DNA of 44,549 bases from Sphingobium phenoxybenzoativorans (GCF_001757355.1 NZ_MINO01000030.1:1-44549); one strand, 5' to 3'. Counted from the first letter of the stretch, positions 30,965 through 38,920 are shown. A program made the numbers and translations. The notes: generated by a model from the letters alone, not told the origin.

Positions 30965-31750
30965 ATGGTCGAGACCGATCAACCCACGTTTACCAATCTG
31001 GTCGTCCAATTGTTGAGCGCCTATGTATCGAACAATAGTGTCGCTAGTGAGGACTTGGCAGGACTTATCTTGTCCACCCGGAGAGCGTTAGCGCAAGACA
31101 CCTCGATTGAGCCAGCAACGTCAGCTGCGGCAAGTTACACACCGGCAGTGACCGTGCAGGAGAGCCTCGCGTCCCAAGATTGCATCATCAGCATGATCGA
31201 TGGAAAATCATACAAGACCTTGAAGCGGCATCTGGGAACACATGGACTGACGCCTCAGGACTATCGGGAACGCTACAATCTTCCGGCCGATTATCCACTC
31301 GTGGCGCCCAACTATTCTAAAAAGCGCCGCGCTGTCGCCGCACGCATGGGCCTGGGTAGGAACCGAGCCAAGGTTCAGTTGGAACCGGTGGAGGCGCCGG
31401 CGGTACCAGTGGCGAAGCCCGCTTCTACCGCACGAAGAAAGACAACCACTGCGAAGGTCGCCAAAGCACCGGTCAAATCCCGCGAGACAAAGACATCAGA
31501 ACCCGCCACATCGGCGGCTGCCAGCGTCGCACCAACTGCGAGAAAGCCAAAGCTAAAGCTAAACCTGGACAAGGCCGATCCAGCAAAACCGGCAAAGGAA
31601 GCTATCACAACGTCAGCCAAGGCTGGACGCAGAAAGAGGGAAACCAGCGCTTCCAATACCGCCACAGAGGTCAAGACAGAGAGAGCGAGAAAACAAAAGA
31701 TTGTCCACCCTACTGCCCCGTCCGTGGATCCAGTTGTCAAGAGGCATTAG
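30965..31750 (+). CDS. MucR/Ros-family regulator with a long histone-H1-like basic tail
   Basis: A 261-residue protein; ordinary MucR/Ros proteins have about 140-160. Residues 1-45 are the MucR N-terminal oligomerisation region (FTNLVVQLLSAYVSNNSV). Residues 70-133 are the zinc-finger region (DGKSYKTLKRHLGTHGLTPQDY and LPADYPLVAPNYS). The usual first ligand in CxxDGK is Ser here (SMIDGK, Ser76), with a Cys three residues earlier (Cys73). His89 and His93 are kept. Residues 135-261 form a low-complexity Lys/Ala/Pro/Thr tail (KPASTARRKTTTAKVAKAP) like histone H1 or AlgP. The start at 30965 follows AGGAGAGG. It is divergent from the lasso precursor across an AT-rich gap and is probably an AT-DNA-binding silencer or organiser. 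Confidence 0.87.
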   Translation: MVETDQPTFTNLVVQLLSAYVSNNSVASEDLAGLILSTRRALAQDTSIEPATSAAASYTPAVTVQESLASQDCIISMIDGKSYKTLKRHLGTHGLTPQDYRERYNLPADYPLVAPNYSKKRRAVAARMGLGRNRAKVQLEPVEAPAVPVAKPASTARRKTTTAKVAKAPVKSRETKTSEPATSAAASVAPTARKPKLKLNLDKADPAKPAKEAITTSAKAGRRKRETSASNTATEVKTERARKQKIVHPTAPSVDPVVKRH

Positions 31751-31793
31751 CCGCTCGTCCCGCGACTAAAAAGCCGCTAAATCATTCGATACA

Positions 31794-31823
31794 TGTTGGC
31801 CGCTAGCATGTCTTCGGCCAACA
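31794..31823. repeat. 9-bp perfect inverted repeat downstream of the tailed MucR gene
   Basis: TGTTGGCCG (31794-31802) and CGGCCAACA (31815-31823) are exact reverse complements with a 12-base loop. The repeat lies 43 bases after the MucR stop. There is no T-run, so a Rho-independent terminator is doubtful. A transcript-end hairpin or a protein site is possible. Confidence 0.5.
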
Positions 31824-31996
31824 GTTCCTCTGTCTGAACAACCTTTCCGCGAATACCCCACGCAAATATAGGCGATCTACGGTACTACACCATGTCGTCG
31901 AGGCAATTGCGCCATTGGAGACATTACCTGATTACGCCCCTGGCTGATCGCACAATTACCGACGCCTCTGGAGAAGGGAGGGGCTGATCAATCTTT

Positions 31997-32529
31997 CTAT
32001 GGTCGCTCGCTCGCACTCTTCTCGCGCGCTGCGTGAAATTCGGAATCCGGGCTCCAGTCTGGCCAAATCCGGCTCTCTGCAAGGGCGCGCCCAGTATTGT
32101 AGAGTAGGATTAGGTCGGGCTTAACCGCACTCATATCCCAATCCGCGCCACATTCATCCGCAGGCTGGTGATAGCGGTCTTTTGTATAAGCATCGGACAA
32201 TGCTTCGCCTCGATCCTTTCCGCCAATCCGCAAATCGCGGCCTGGCCCAAAGGAGATAGCAGGCACCCCCAGTTTCGCCATCGGGAAATGATCCGAACGA
32301 TAAAAGCTACCTGCCTCTGTCCTGGGATCTGGAGTGTAAGCACGATTGAGTTTCGCACCCTGCTCCACAAGCAAATCGAGCAGGCCCAGTTTGGCGATGC
32401 CCGAAATGGTGAAGTCTTTCGCCTCACTTTTTTTACTCTCGAGGCGGCCAACCACATTGCTGGATATAATCGATTCTGCTTTTATCTCGTAATTGGCGGT
32501 CAGCGTTGCATTAAGAGGCATGGGCCTTA
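31997..32529 (-). pseudogene. M28-family metallopeptidase remnant: catalytic core deleted, 5' end cut by IS
   Basis: The reading frame keeps the C-terminal part of an M28 zinc aminopeptidase: AGSFYRSDHFPMAKLGVPAISFG, RYHQPADECGADWDM and RIWPDWSPDSEFHAAREK. Upstream it also keeps the short stretch MPLNATLTANYEIKAESIISS followed by NVVGRLESKK. In intact relatives that stretch runs into YSAHWDHLG, the di-zinc core and the catalytic Glu-Glu, before rejoining at AKNFTVSG-like sequence. Here ESKKSEAKDFTISG joins the two directly, so roughly 120 residues with nearly all metal ligands are missing in frame. The 5' end is replaced by the left end of an IS5-family element, whose sequence extends the open frame artificially to 32614. 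It is almost certainly non-functional. Confidence 0.85.
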
Positions 32530-33464
32530 GAGCCTGATTCATAATTATCCGGTGAGATTTCATAGCCTTGCGATGCGACGGGCAAATAGCTGGATGGAAG
32601 CTATGAACAACCACGCGGTTACCGATGCGATGGTCTGTTCAAAGTCCTTGGCGAGGCGGCGGTTGAGCCAAGCCAGTGTTCGCTCGACGGCGGGAGAACC
32701 ACGAAGCCTTTTGCCACATAGGATCGCTTGACGATCTCGACGGTCCATTTGATACGCCGGAGCGCCTCCCTGAGCTTGTCGCCAGCCTAGCCGCCATCGG
32801 CAAAGACATGGCGCAGCCATGGAAAGCGACGGAGGATTTCAAGCAACACCAGTGGCGCACCGTCGCGGTCCTGAATGTCGGCGGTGTGAATCACCGCATG
32901 TACCAAATTGTCCTCGGTGTCAGTGAGGATGTGGCGCTTACGGCCCTTGATTTTCTTGCCCGCGTCATAGCCGCGAGGGCCGCCGCTTTCAGTCGTTTTC
33001 ACGCTCTGGCTATCGATCACGCCGGCGCTGGGAGAAGCATCGCGACCAGTCGCTTCACGAGCCATCAACAGCAGGGCATGATTGAGCGAGAGCCACAGTT
33101 TGTTATCGCGCCACAGGTAAAACCAGCGCCGCACCGTCGAGACCGGCGGAAAGCAGGGCAGCAGCATTCGCCACGGCAGTCCCCCGCGCAGCAAATACAG
33201 GATTGCCTCGACAATTCGCCGCAGCGGCCATTTGCGTGGTCGGCCCACATAGGAGGGCGGAGGCAATAACGGTTCGAGTACCGACCATTCGGCATCGGTC
33301 AAATCGCTTGGCAAAGCCAGCCCCGCGCGGGCATACTGCGTCCGAGTGGTATCGGTCCACATCGTTGATCTCCGGAAGTTTGTTGCAAAACCCCTGAATC
33401 AACGACCGCGGCGAGCGTCACGCTAACCCGCTGATACCACTCAACTTTGTTTCGGATCGGGCTC
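32530..33464 (-). mobile_element. IS5-family insertion sequence, decayed
   Basis: An element of about 935 bases whose ends are imperfect inverted repeats: TTAGAGCCTGATTCATAA at the left (from 32527) and TTAGAGCCCGATCCGAAA read inward from the right (ending 33467), with 14 of 18 positions identical. The terminal trinucleotides TTA and TAA fit the TNA target preference of the IS1031/IS5 group but are not identical, so no clean target duplication remains. The single transposase frame is broken. It interrupts the M28 peptidase remnant on its left; no matching peptidase half is seen on its right. Confidence 0.82.
32560..33362 (-). pseudogene. IS5-family DDE transposase, inactivated by a stop and a frameshift
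   Basis: The N-terminal part (33362-32787) begins MWTDTTRTQYARAGLALPSD and reads normally through VIDSQSVKTTESGG (first Asp) to HVFADGG (second Asp). A TAG then replaces the expected Tyr codon of the family motif GGYAG. Reading through this codon continues AGDKLREALRRIKWTVEIVKRS to VAKGFVVLP. There bases are missing where relatives read RRWVVERT, shifting the frame. The last part, VERTLAWLNRRLAKDFEQTIASVT, with the catalytic Glu, is in another frame and ends at 32560. Programmed frameshifting is known in IS5 relatives but not at this place, and it would not explain the internal stop. Confidence 0.85.
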
Positions 33465-33486
33465 TAATACAATTGGTGGCCTAGCC

Positions 33487-34119
33487 TTAACGTAACCCCA
33501 GATATTTATGTCCCTGAAGTGTCAATCGCCAGCGTGGCCGTTCCATAACGAAATCCACTGCCGCCTGCATATTGGCAACCCTATTGGAGTCGTCGAGTGG
33601 CTGCACAAGCCAATTGTCGAACTGCCATGTTTCCATGTCGGCTACATCGCTCCCTGGCTGGGGCCAAACGAGTTTGAGCTCATCGCCGGATCGTTGCACA
33701 ACGGCGCTCCCCGCTTTCGGGCTGATGCAGATCCAATCAACTCCTGGATGTACTGGCAGGGTTCCGTTGCTTTCGATTGCGATCTCGAAGCCCAGCCTAT
33801 GCAGTGCATCGATCAAGGCGTCATCAATTTGGAGCATCGGTTCTCCGCCGGTGAGAACGGTGTAGCGATCGCGCGCGCCCTCGCCCCATTTTTCCGCAAC
33901 GGCACATGCCAGCGCTGCCGCGTCGATAAACTTGCCTCCCCCGTCGCCATCGGTGCCCACAAAATCGGTATCGCAAAACTGACAGACGGCCGTCATGCGA
34001 TCCTTTTCACGGCCGCTCCAGAGATTGCAGCCGGCAAAACGGATGAATACAGCGCGTCGGCCTGCCCTAACGCCTTCGCCCTGTAGAGTGAGGAACATCT
34101 CTTTGACTGCATATGTCAT
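33487..34119 (-). CDS. queE: 7-carboxy-7-deazaguanine synthase
   Basis: A 210-residue radical SAM enzyme that rearranges 6-carboxytetrahydropterin to 7-carboxy-7-deazaguanine, a step toward preQ0 and queuosine. The cluster motif has the long form C-X14-C-X2-C (Cys31, Cys46, Cys49) described for some QueE proteins rather than CX3CX2C. TLQGEGVRAGRRAVFIRFAGC, the SAM-contact motif LTGGEPMLQ and ESNGTLPVHPGVDWICISPK are present. I start at MTYAVKEMF, the conserved N-terminus. The 109 residues of upstream open frame overlap queC and are not family-like. It starts 10 bases after the queC stop, so the two form an operon. Confidence 0.95.
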   Translation of the reverse strand: MTYAVKEMFLTLQGEGVRAGRRAVFIRFAGCNLWSGREKDRMTAVCQFCDTDFVGTDGDGGGKFIDAAALACAVAEKWGEGARDRYTVLTGGEPMLQIDDALIDALHRLGFEIAIESNGTLPVHPGVDWICISPKAGSAVVQRSGDELKLVWPQPGSDVADMETWQFDNWLVQPLDDSNRVANMQAAVDFVMERPRWRLTLQGHKYLGLR

Positions 34120-34129
34120 CGGCCCGCGC

Positions 34130-34819
34130 TCATGGGTTCGTCGCGTAGCGCGTGGGATCGGGCAATCCCGCCTCAGCAAATCCTTTCGACCGCAGGCGAC
34201 AGCTATCGCACAGCCCGCAATGCTCATTAGCAGGTGTGGGATCATAGCATGACCAACTAAGACCAGGATCGATTCCAAGTCGGTAAGCTTCGCGGACGAT
34301 ATCTGCTTTCGACATATGCTGCAGCGGTGCGTTGATATGCGGTGATCTTCCCTCAATCCCTGCTTTGGTAGCGAGTGAAGCCAAATTCTGAAACGCAGCA
34401 ATAAATTCAGGCCTGCAATCGGGATAGCCCGAATAATCCAAGGCATTCACCCCAATGAAGATGTCCGAAGCGCCGGATGTTTCGGCCAGGCCCAGGGTTA
34501 AAGCAAGAAAAATGGTGTTGCGCGCTGGAACATATGTGATTGGAATTTCCGAGCCTACGCCGGCTTTCGGGACGGCAATATCAGCCGTGAGCGCCGAACC
34601 GCCAAAAGCGGTAAGGTCGAGGGGTAAAACGATATGAAAAATTGCGTTAACTGCCTTCGCGATCGCAGTTGCGGCTCGGATTTCCACGCGATGGCGCTGA
34701 TTATAATCGATTGTTAATGCAAAAAGCCGATATCCTGCCTCGCGCGCAATCGCCGCTGCCACCATCGAATCAAGCCCGCCCGACAGGAGCACAACAGCAA
34801 ATTTAGGGTCTGATTTCAT
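34130..34819 (-). CDS. queC: 7-cyano-7-deazaguanine (preQ0) synthase
   Basis: A 229-residue ATP-dependent enzyme converting 7-carboxy-7-deazaguanine to preQ0. The PP-loop VVLLSGGLDSMV (SGGLDS at 13-18), the substrate segments LTIDYNQRHRVE and YVPARNTIFLALTLGLAE, and the C-terminal zinc site SCYDP...HCGLCDSCRLRSKGF are all present. It is followed directly by queE. No queD or queF is seen in the window, so the rest of the pathway must lie elsewhere, or preQ0 supply serves another use. Queuosine in tRNA is the default assumption. Confidence 0.96.
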   Translation of the reverse strand: MKSDPKFAVVLLSGGLDSMVAAAIAREAGYRLFALTIDYNQRHRVEIRAATAIAKAVNAIFHIVLPLDLTAFGGSALTADIAVPKAGVGSEIPITYVPARNTIFLALTLGLAETSGASDIFIGVNALDYSGYPDCRPEFIAAFQNLASLATKAGIEGRSPHINAPLQHMSKADIVREAYRLGIDPGLSWSCYDPTPANEHCGLCDSCRLRSKGFAEAGLPDPTRYATNP

Positions 34820-35022
34820 AATTTCGGGCTAACGCCCGGACCATCCAAGTGCAAGGGCACCAGCGAAACCAATCCCAAAAACGCTCGCCTTCGTGGATGC
34901 GAAGCCAAACTTGCGCATTTCAACCGACACCAGGGTGCAACCATCGGAATTGTGTCGGATTGGGAACGAACTTATGCTGCGGTTGCTTTGTACCATAACA
35001 ATCTCGTGTTAATTGGAAGATC

Positions 35023-35835
35023 ATGGGTTATTTTCGAATCACCAAGAAAACGGCGCAAATTAGCGACGGTCATCGCATTTACGCGATTGGCGATGTTCAT
35101 GGCTGCTTCGACCTTTTAGCTGAGCTTTTTAAGCGGATCGAGGAAGATTCGAAAAAGCGCCAAGCCGCCAAAACCAAGATTATCATCTTGGGCGATTTTA
35201 TCGATCGTGGACCAAAGTCTGCGGAGGTGTGCGATCTATTGTACAGCCTACGGGACTATGAGGGTGTCATTTGCCTCAAAGGCAATCATGAGGAAGCCAT
35301 GCTCGAGTCGCTTGGTGGCGATCTCAGGGCGCTCCGTTTCTGGCTGGAATTTGGTGGTTGTGCGACACTGGAGAGTTGGGGATTGGATTCTATCCTAATC
35401 AGACGGGCAAGCCTGGGCGAAAATCAGCATGAACTCATTGCCGCCATGCACGATGTGATTCCTGCCGGAATGATCGAATGGCTGTCGAAACTTCCTTTGA
35501 CCCATCGTGATGGAGATTATTTCTTTGTTCATGCCGGTATCCGGCCTGGGGTCCCACTGAACGCGCAGAAAGCGGAGGATCTTTTATGGATTCGGGAGCC
35601 TTTCCTGAGCAGCCTGCGCCGTCATGAAGCCGTAATCGTCCACGGACACAGTGAAACGACGCTGGCTACTTTTTCTTCAAACCGCATCGGTATTGATACG
35701 GCTGCTTATCGGACCGGGTGCCTCACAGCATTGGGTCTCGAGAGCGATCAACAATGGAAAATTGAAACGAGCGAGTTGCCCCTTGCCAGTGACGCGTTAC
35801 CGATTGGATCACCTGCCAAGCATGCGATAGCTTGA
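35023..35835 (+). CDS. PPP-type metallophosphatase (serine/threonine phosphatase or Ap4A hydrolase-like)
   Basis: A 270-residue calcineurin-like phosphoesterase with the PPP-family signatures GDVHG (Asp24, His26), GDFIDRG (Asp58) and GNHE (Asn88, His89), then FVHAGIRPGVPL and VHGHSE. The family dephosphorylates phosphoproteins or, in the ApaH-like branch, hydrolyses dinucleoside polyphosphates. Sequence alone does not separate these. GGAAG lies close to the ATG. It is transcribed away from queC, with 200 bases between the two starts. Confidence 0.9.
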   Translation: MGYFRITKKTAQISDGHRIYAIGDVHGCFDLLAELFKRIEEDSKKRQAAKTKIIILGDFIDRGPKSAEVCDLLYSLRDYEGVICLKGNHEEAMLESLGGDLRALRFWLEFGGCATLESWGLDSILIRRASLGENQHELIAAMHDVIPAGMIEWLSKLPLTHRDGDYFFVHAGIRPGVPLNAQKAEDLLWIREPFLSSLRRHEAVIVHGHSETTLATFSSNRIGIDTAAYRTGCLTALGLESDQQWKIETSELPLASDALPIGSPAKHAIA

Positions 35836-36351
35836 ACACTGGTCTCGAATTTTGCGCGCTCATTTTAGAGACAATCCGGACATAGTGCGTCAGATTATAA
35901 ACAGATGCGGATAAAAGCCGGAAGTGCTGTGTTTTCCGTTTTGGCGCTACGCACTTAGATTCGGCTGACAGCTAAGTTAATCTTGGCCTATTGTCCAGAT
36001 TTTGCGGCAATATTTCGACGCCGCATTAATCAAAAAATAACCAAAATCCTTTAGCTGGATCATATGTACGCAGCATTCGATCCATCGTTCAAATCCCGGG
36101 CCACCCCCGCAGATATTGAGCTCAATTCCATCGACAGCGCCCGGGCCACGGTGCTTAGGATTATAGGCGCCGACATACTCGCAGCCAAGCCGAAAGTCAT
36201 CGCCGCTCCCCATGGCAGCAAGCGAAAAGCTGCCCGTCTCTCGTCCGACATGATCCGCATCGAAGGCCGTGACGATGAACTGAAGCTGGTACACAGTCTC
36301 TAGCAGGTTTTTCATCGCCGGCCAGATTCTGCAGCCTCCACGAATGCGATC
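35836..36351. other. Gene-poor region with a possible small degenerate ORF
   Basis: No firm gene is seen in these 516 bases. A 79-codon plus-strand frame at 36064-36303 contains ADIELNSIDSARATVLRIIGADIL and ends GRDDELKLVHSL. This loosely resembles the small DUF6894-type proteins of alphaproteobacteria (ELPDLDAARAEA... and a C-terminal D-x-x-G-x-L). It lacks their N-terminal aromatic segment and has no ribosome binding site, so a remnant is possible. A 112-codon antisense frame (35977-36315, minus) has no known features. I do not call either as a gene. Confidence 0.3.
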
Positions 36352-36984
36352 TCACTCCAGTGATTGTGCGGCGAGCTCGGCTACAATCTGCGCTGCTTTC
36401 GTCAAACGGCGGTGATGATAGGTTTTGATAAACCGTCGCAGGCTGATCAAGTCTTCATTCCGAAGATGCTCCGCAATTTCCAGCGTCTCTTGCTCGACCC
36501 GGCTCAGCACCAGCGGTTCGACCGCGCGAGTTGCTGCGAGCAACTCATTGAGATGTCGGCCGACCAAAACAATTTGCATGTTTTCGGAACGCGCGAAAAT
36601 CACGTTGAAAGCGCTGGCCATCGCGTCGCGTTCGCCATCCTCCATGATATGCTCAGCAGGGCCAGCGGGAGTCGGCCGGCCTGCCTCTCCTCGAATGCGC
36701 CGCGGCAGCGACATAAGGAGTAAATCACGGTTGAAATGATATGTGTCCCTTAATCTTTTATGTGTCATCGGCTGAACCTGGAAACCACCATCACTGGCAG
36801 ATCGAACCAACCCTTCACCCATAAGGCGGAACAGAGCCTCGCGAACCGGAGTCACACTTGTATTATAGCGATCAGCCAATTTGGGTGCTTCCAGCTTTTC
36901 TCCCATTCGATAGACCGAAGACACAATGCTCGCCTTAATCTCTCTATAAATGCGATTTCTTCCCGGGTTACGATTATCGATCAT
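36352..36984 (-). CDS. GntR family transcriptional regulator
   Basis: A 210-residue GntR-type regulator. The winged HTH (about residues 12-72) shows YREIKASIVSSVYRMGEKLE, KLADRYNTSVTPVREALFRL and GEGLVRSASDGGFQVQPMT, a standard FadR/GntR signature. The C-terminal half is helical, as in FCD domains. It lacks the complete set of metal-binding His residues expected of an FCD effector site, although HLNELL and TYHHRR contribute some. Its ATG follows the MarR stop with no gap, so the two regulators are co-translated. Target and ligand are unknown. Confidence 0.87.
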   Translation of the reverse strand: MIDNRNPGRNRIYREIKASIVSSVYRMGEKLEAPKLADRYNTSVTPVREALFRLMGEGLVRSASDGGFQVQPMTHKRLRDTYHFNRDLLLMSLPRRIRGEAGRPTPAGPAEHIMEDGERDAMASAFNVIFARSENMQIVLVGRHLNELLAATRAVEPLVLSRVEQETLEIAEHLRNEDLISLRRFIKTYHHRRLTKAAQIVAELAAQSLE

Positions 36985-37479
36985 TTAGATAGTCTTGATC
37001 AAATCAGTCGATAAGTGAATGATGCAGCGTTTGTTTAGCGCTTGTCGCCACTGGAGGGACGCAGCCTTCCCTTCTGCAAGCCGATCGGCGACTGTGTCCT
37101 CAAATGCCTGAAGAGCGAGACTCACGACGGCGTCGCCATTGGCACTGATCCCTATCAATGTCCGTCGTCGATCGCTCGCATCGACTGCTCTTTCGATCAG
37201 CCCATCCGTTTCCATCTTTTGCAGCAACCGCGTAGCTGTCGAGGGGGAAAGATAGCTGGCGTAACCGAGGTTTGAGATGGAGACATCCCGATGTCGCAAC
37301 TTGGCGAGATAGGCGTGTAGCAACATTGTCCATTCGGCATCGAAATATCTGCGATACTCGATATGTTTTTCCAAGCATCTCCGCTTCATCAACAGCGCTT
37401 CACACAAGATAATCCTAGAAAATAGGTCCACTCTGCTTTCAGGCGCTGAGAACGGCCACTCCTCGGGTCGGTCAGTCAT
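36985..37479 (-). CDS. MarR-like winged-helix regulator
   Basis: A 164-residue winged-helix protein. SISNLGYASYLSPSTATRLLQKMETDGLIERAVDASDRRRTLIGIS (described in part) matches the MarR recognition helix and wing, with the conserved DxRR as DASDRRRT. The N-terminal helices (ALLMKRRCLEKHIEYRRYFDAEWTMLLHAYL) form the dimer side. It precedes the GntR gene directly, so an operon of two regulators is likely. Effector and targets are unknown. Confidence 0.85.
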   Translation of the reverse strand: MTDRPEEWPFSAPESRVDLFSRIILCEALLMKRRCLEKHIEYRRYFDAEWTMLLHAYLAKLRHRDVSISNLGYASYLSPSTATRLLQKMETDGLIERAVDASDRRRTLIGISANGDAVVSLALQAFEDTVADRLAEGKAASLQWRQALNKRCIIHLSTDLIKTI

Positions 37480-37545
37480 GATTGAAATGCCTGACGACCA
37501 GACAGCGGACCGGTTGCCTCAGAAACCAATTTGCGCTTGCGAGAG

Positions 37546-37977
37546 CTACGATCGACGTTGAGCGAGGCCTGGCTTTTTGTGTGCTCGGTGGTCGAGACAG
37601 ACACCTACAGTCATGCAAAACAGACAGATCAGAGAGGAGCCGGCAGTTACGGCCGCGTAGATTTTGGGATCGAACTGTGAAATGAGCAGCGTCGCAAAAT
37701 GGCCTTCCACGGCCAAGCTTTGGGACGCTGCCATCCAGATTGGCCAGGAACAGGCACTTTTGAGCATCAAACAGAGCAGGCCAATAAACAATAGCACATC
37801 GAAGAACATGACGCCGAGATTGACAGACCGCCAGCTCATATTGGCATGCTGGGCGATGTCCGTGAGCAGAACCGCGATCAGGATCATGCCGACCGCGATC
37901 CGCCCGTCGGACCTCCCCAGCACCATCACTGCGGCGCAACAGGTGAGCATCAGGAACCAGAACAACAAGCTTATCAT
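37546..37977 (-). CDS. Small four-helix membrane protein of unknown function
   Basis: A 143-residue integral membrane protein with about four hydrophobic segments: MISLLFWFLMLTCCAAVMVL, VGMILIAVLLTDIA, VMFFDVLLFIGLLCLMLKSA and a C-terminal one near SSLICLFCMTVGVCLD. The motif WPIWMAASQSLAVEGHFATLL followed by FDPKIYAA is like that of an uncharacterised sphingomonad family. A competing frame (MGGQDMGLQIS at about 38006) has a better-placed AGGAG but encodes an Arg/Ser-rich, non-membrane sequence. I prefer the hydrophobic frame on composition. It follows the two genes at 38038-38920 on the same strand and may be in their operon. Confidence 0.65.
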   Translation of the reverse strand: MISLLFWFLMLTCCAAVMVLGRSDGRIAVGMILIAVLLTDIAQHANMSWRSVNLGVMFFDVLLFIGLLCLMLKSACSWPIWMAASQSLAVEGHFATLLISQFDPKIYAAVTAGSSLICLFCMTVGVCLDHRAHKKPGLAQRRS

Positions 37978-38037
37978 CTGCTGAAATCTGCAGCCCCATA
38001 TCTTGTCCCCCCATGCCGTTTCTCCTGCTGGGGGTGC

Positions 38038-38385
38038 TCAGGCGACAGCGGCCAGCATAGCTGGCCTTGTCTTGGAAATGGACCAAGGTCCGGGCCCAGG
38101 ACAACCAAAATCTGTTTCCGCTTGATTGCTGCGTTTTTGAATGCGGTTCATAAGCCGCGTGGCGCTGATCATCTTTGCGCGCCCACTCAACAGATCCCCT
38201 GCACTTTCGTGCACTGCCAAAAGGATCGTCTGACATTGGCTTTCTGGAAGATCCGCGCCCTCCTTGCCTACAATTATGGAGCACATGAGTTGCGCTGAAC
38301 TCAAGAGCGCCCTGTCTAATGTAGTGAAAGCTGTCTGCGTGTCACGGGCAATCCGAGATGCCTTGCCCCTATCGAATTTGAACAT
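38038..38385 (-). CDS. Small helical protein of unknown function
   Basis: A 115-residue protein beginning MFKFDRGKASRIARDTQTAF. It is predicted mainly helical, with no membrane segment. It is not assigned to a known domain. AAGGA lies six bases before the ATG, which supports translation. It sits between the HTH-membrane protein gene and the small membrane protein gene, all in the same direction with short gaps (55 and 60 bases), so these three may act together. Confidence 0.6.
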   Translation of the reverse strand: MFKFDRGKASRIARDTQTAFTTLDRALLSSAQLMCSIIVGKEGADLPESQCQTILLAVHESAGDLLSGRAKMISATRLMNRIQKRSNQAETDFGCPGPGPWSISKTRPAMLAAVA

Positions 38386-38440
38386 AGGATTTCCTTCATG
38401 CCGACAACGCCGGCATGTTGCTAAATTGAGTGCCTGATGA

Positions 38441-38920
38441 TCAGATGAGAAGCTTCAGTGCTCCGGCCAGCAGCAACATCACGAACAATCCGGATATTGT
38501 CAGGACCATGGCTGCGAAGCCCATTTGAGCGAACTTGTCATGCCAAGCTATGTCATATCTCTTGCCTCCCAGTGGAGGCAGCTTCAGCCATTTCCGCAAC
38601 CGTTTTGGTGCTTCTTCCGAAACCGCCTGTGAGCTACTGTCGGCAATGGATGGAGTCATGATCGAGATGTCGGCAAGAGCAGGAAATTTTAATTGAAACA
38701 TTTTTAATTCGGGAAAATCCATGTTCGCCAGCAAGAAGCGGCCAGCATCCCGGCGATTGTGAAAGCCGAGCCGGTGCGTCCCATAATGAAGATATTGGCT
38801 CACCGTATTGGGCGTCCATTTGGTATGAAGCGCAATTTCCTTCGAACTTGCCCCCATCGCTGCGAAGAGAAGGCAGATCTTTTGCGATTCGGAGAGCGTT
38901 TCGATCAGCGACTTCGCCAT
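38441..38920 (-). CDS. LuxR-type HTH protein with a C-terminal membrane anchor
   Basis: A 159-residue protein. The first 65 residues form a LuxR/GerE-like HTH: TLSESQKICLLFAAMGASSK, EIALHTKWTPNTVSQYLH and RLGFHNRRDAGRFLL. A linker of about 60 residues follows. The C-terminus ends in one transmembrane helix, GFAAMVLTISGLFVMLLLAG followed by ALKLLI. A DNA-binding domain tethered to the inner membrane suggests a membrane-sensing or proteolytically released regulator, which is an inference. The start at Met 38920 is chosen over a GTG at 38956 because the extra residues (PPGPRPEWCRA) are not HTH-like. Neither start has a strong ribosome binding site. Confidence 0.75.
   Translation of the reverse strand: MAKSLIETLSESQKICLLFAAMGASSKEIALHTKWTPNTVSQYLHYGTHRLGFHNRRDAGRFLLANMDFPELKMFQLKFPALADISIMTPSIADSSSQAVSEEAPKRLRKWLKLPPLGGKRYDIAWHDKFAQMGFAAMVLTISGLFVMLLLAGALKLLI

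Noticed and set aside
32560..33362. Programmed frameshift in the IS5 transposase
   Set aside because: An in-frame TAG at the GGYAG motif plus missing bases before VERT indicate decay. A programmed site would need a slippery sequence, and no internal stop would remain after shifting.
35977..36315. 112-codon minus-strand frame
   Set aside because: It has no recognisable domain and no ribosome binding site, and it is antisense to the equally weak plus-strand frame at 36064-36303. Neither is secure.
37472..38284. 270-codon minus-strand frame overlapping the small membrane protein gene
   Set aside because: An internal Met (MGGQDMGLQIS) has a good AGGAG. The protein is nevertheless Arg/Ser/His-rich without domains, and it overlaps the clearly hydrophobic frame at 37546-37977 and the gene at 38038-38385. 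It is kept only as an alternative start context.
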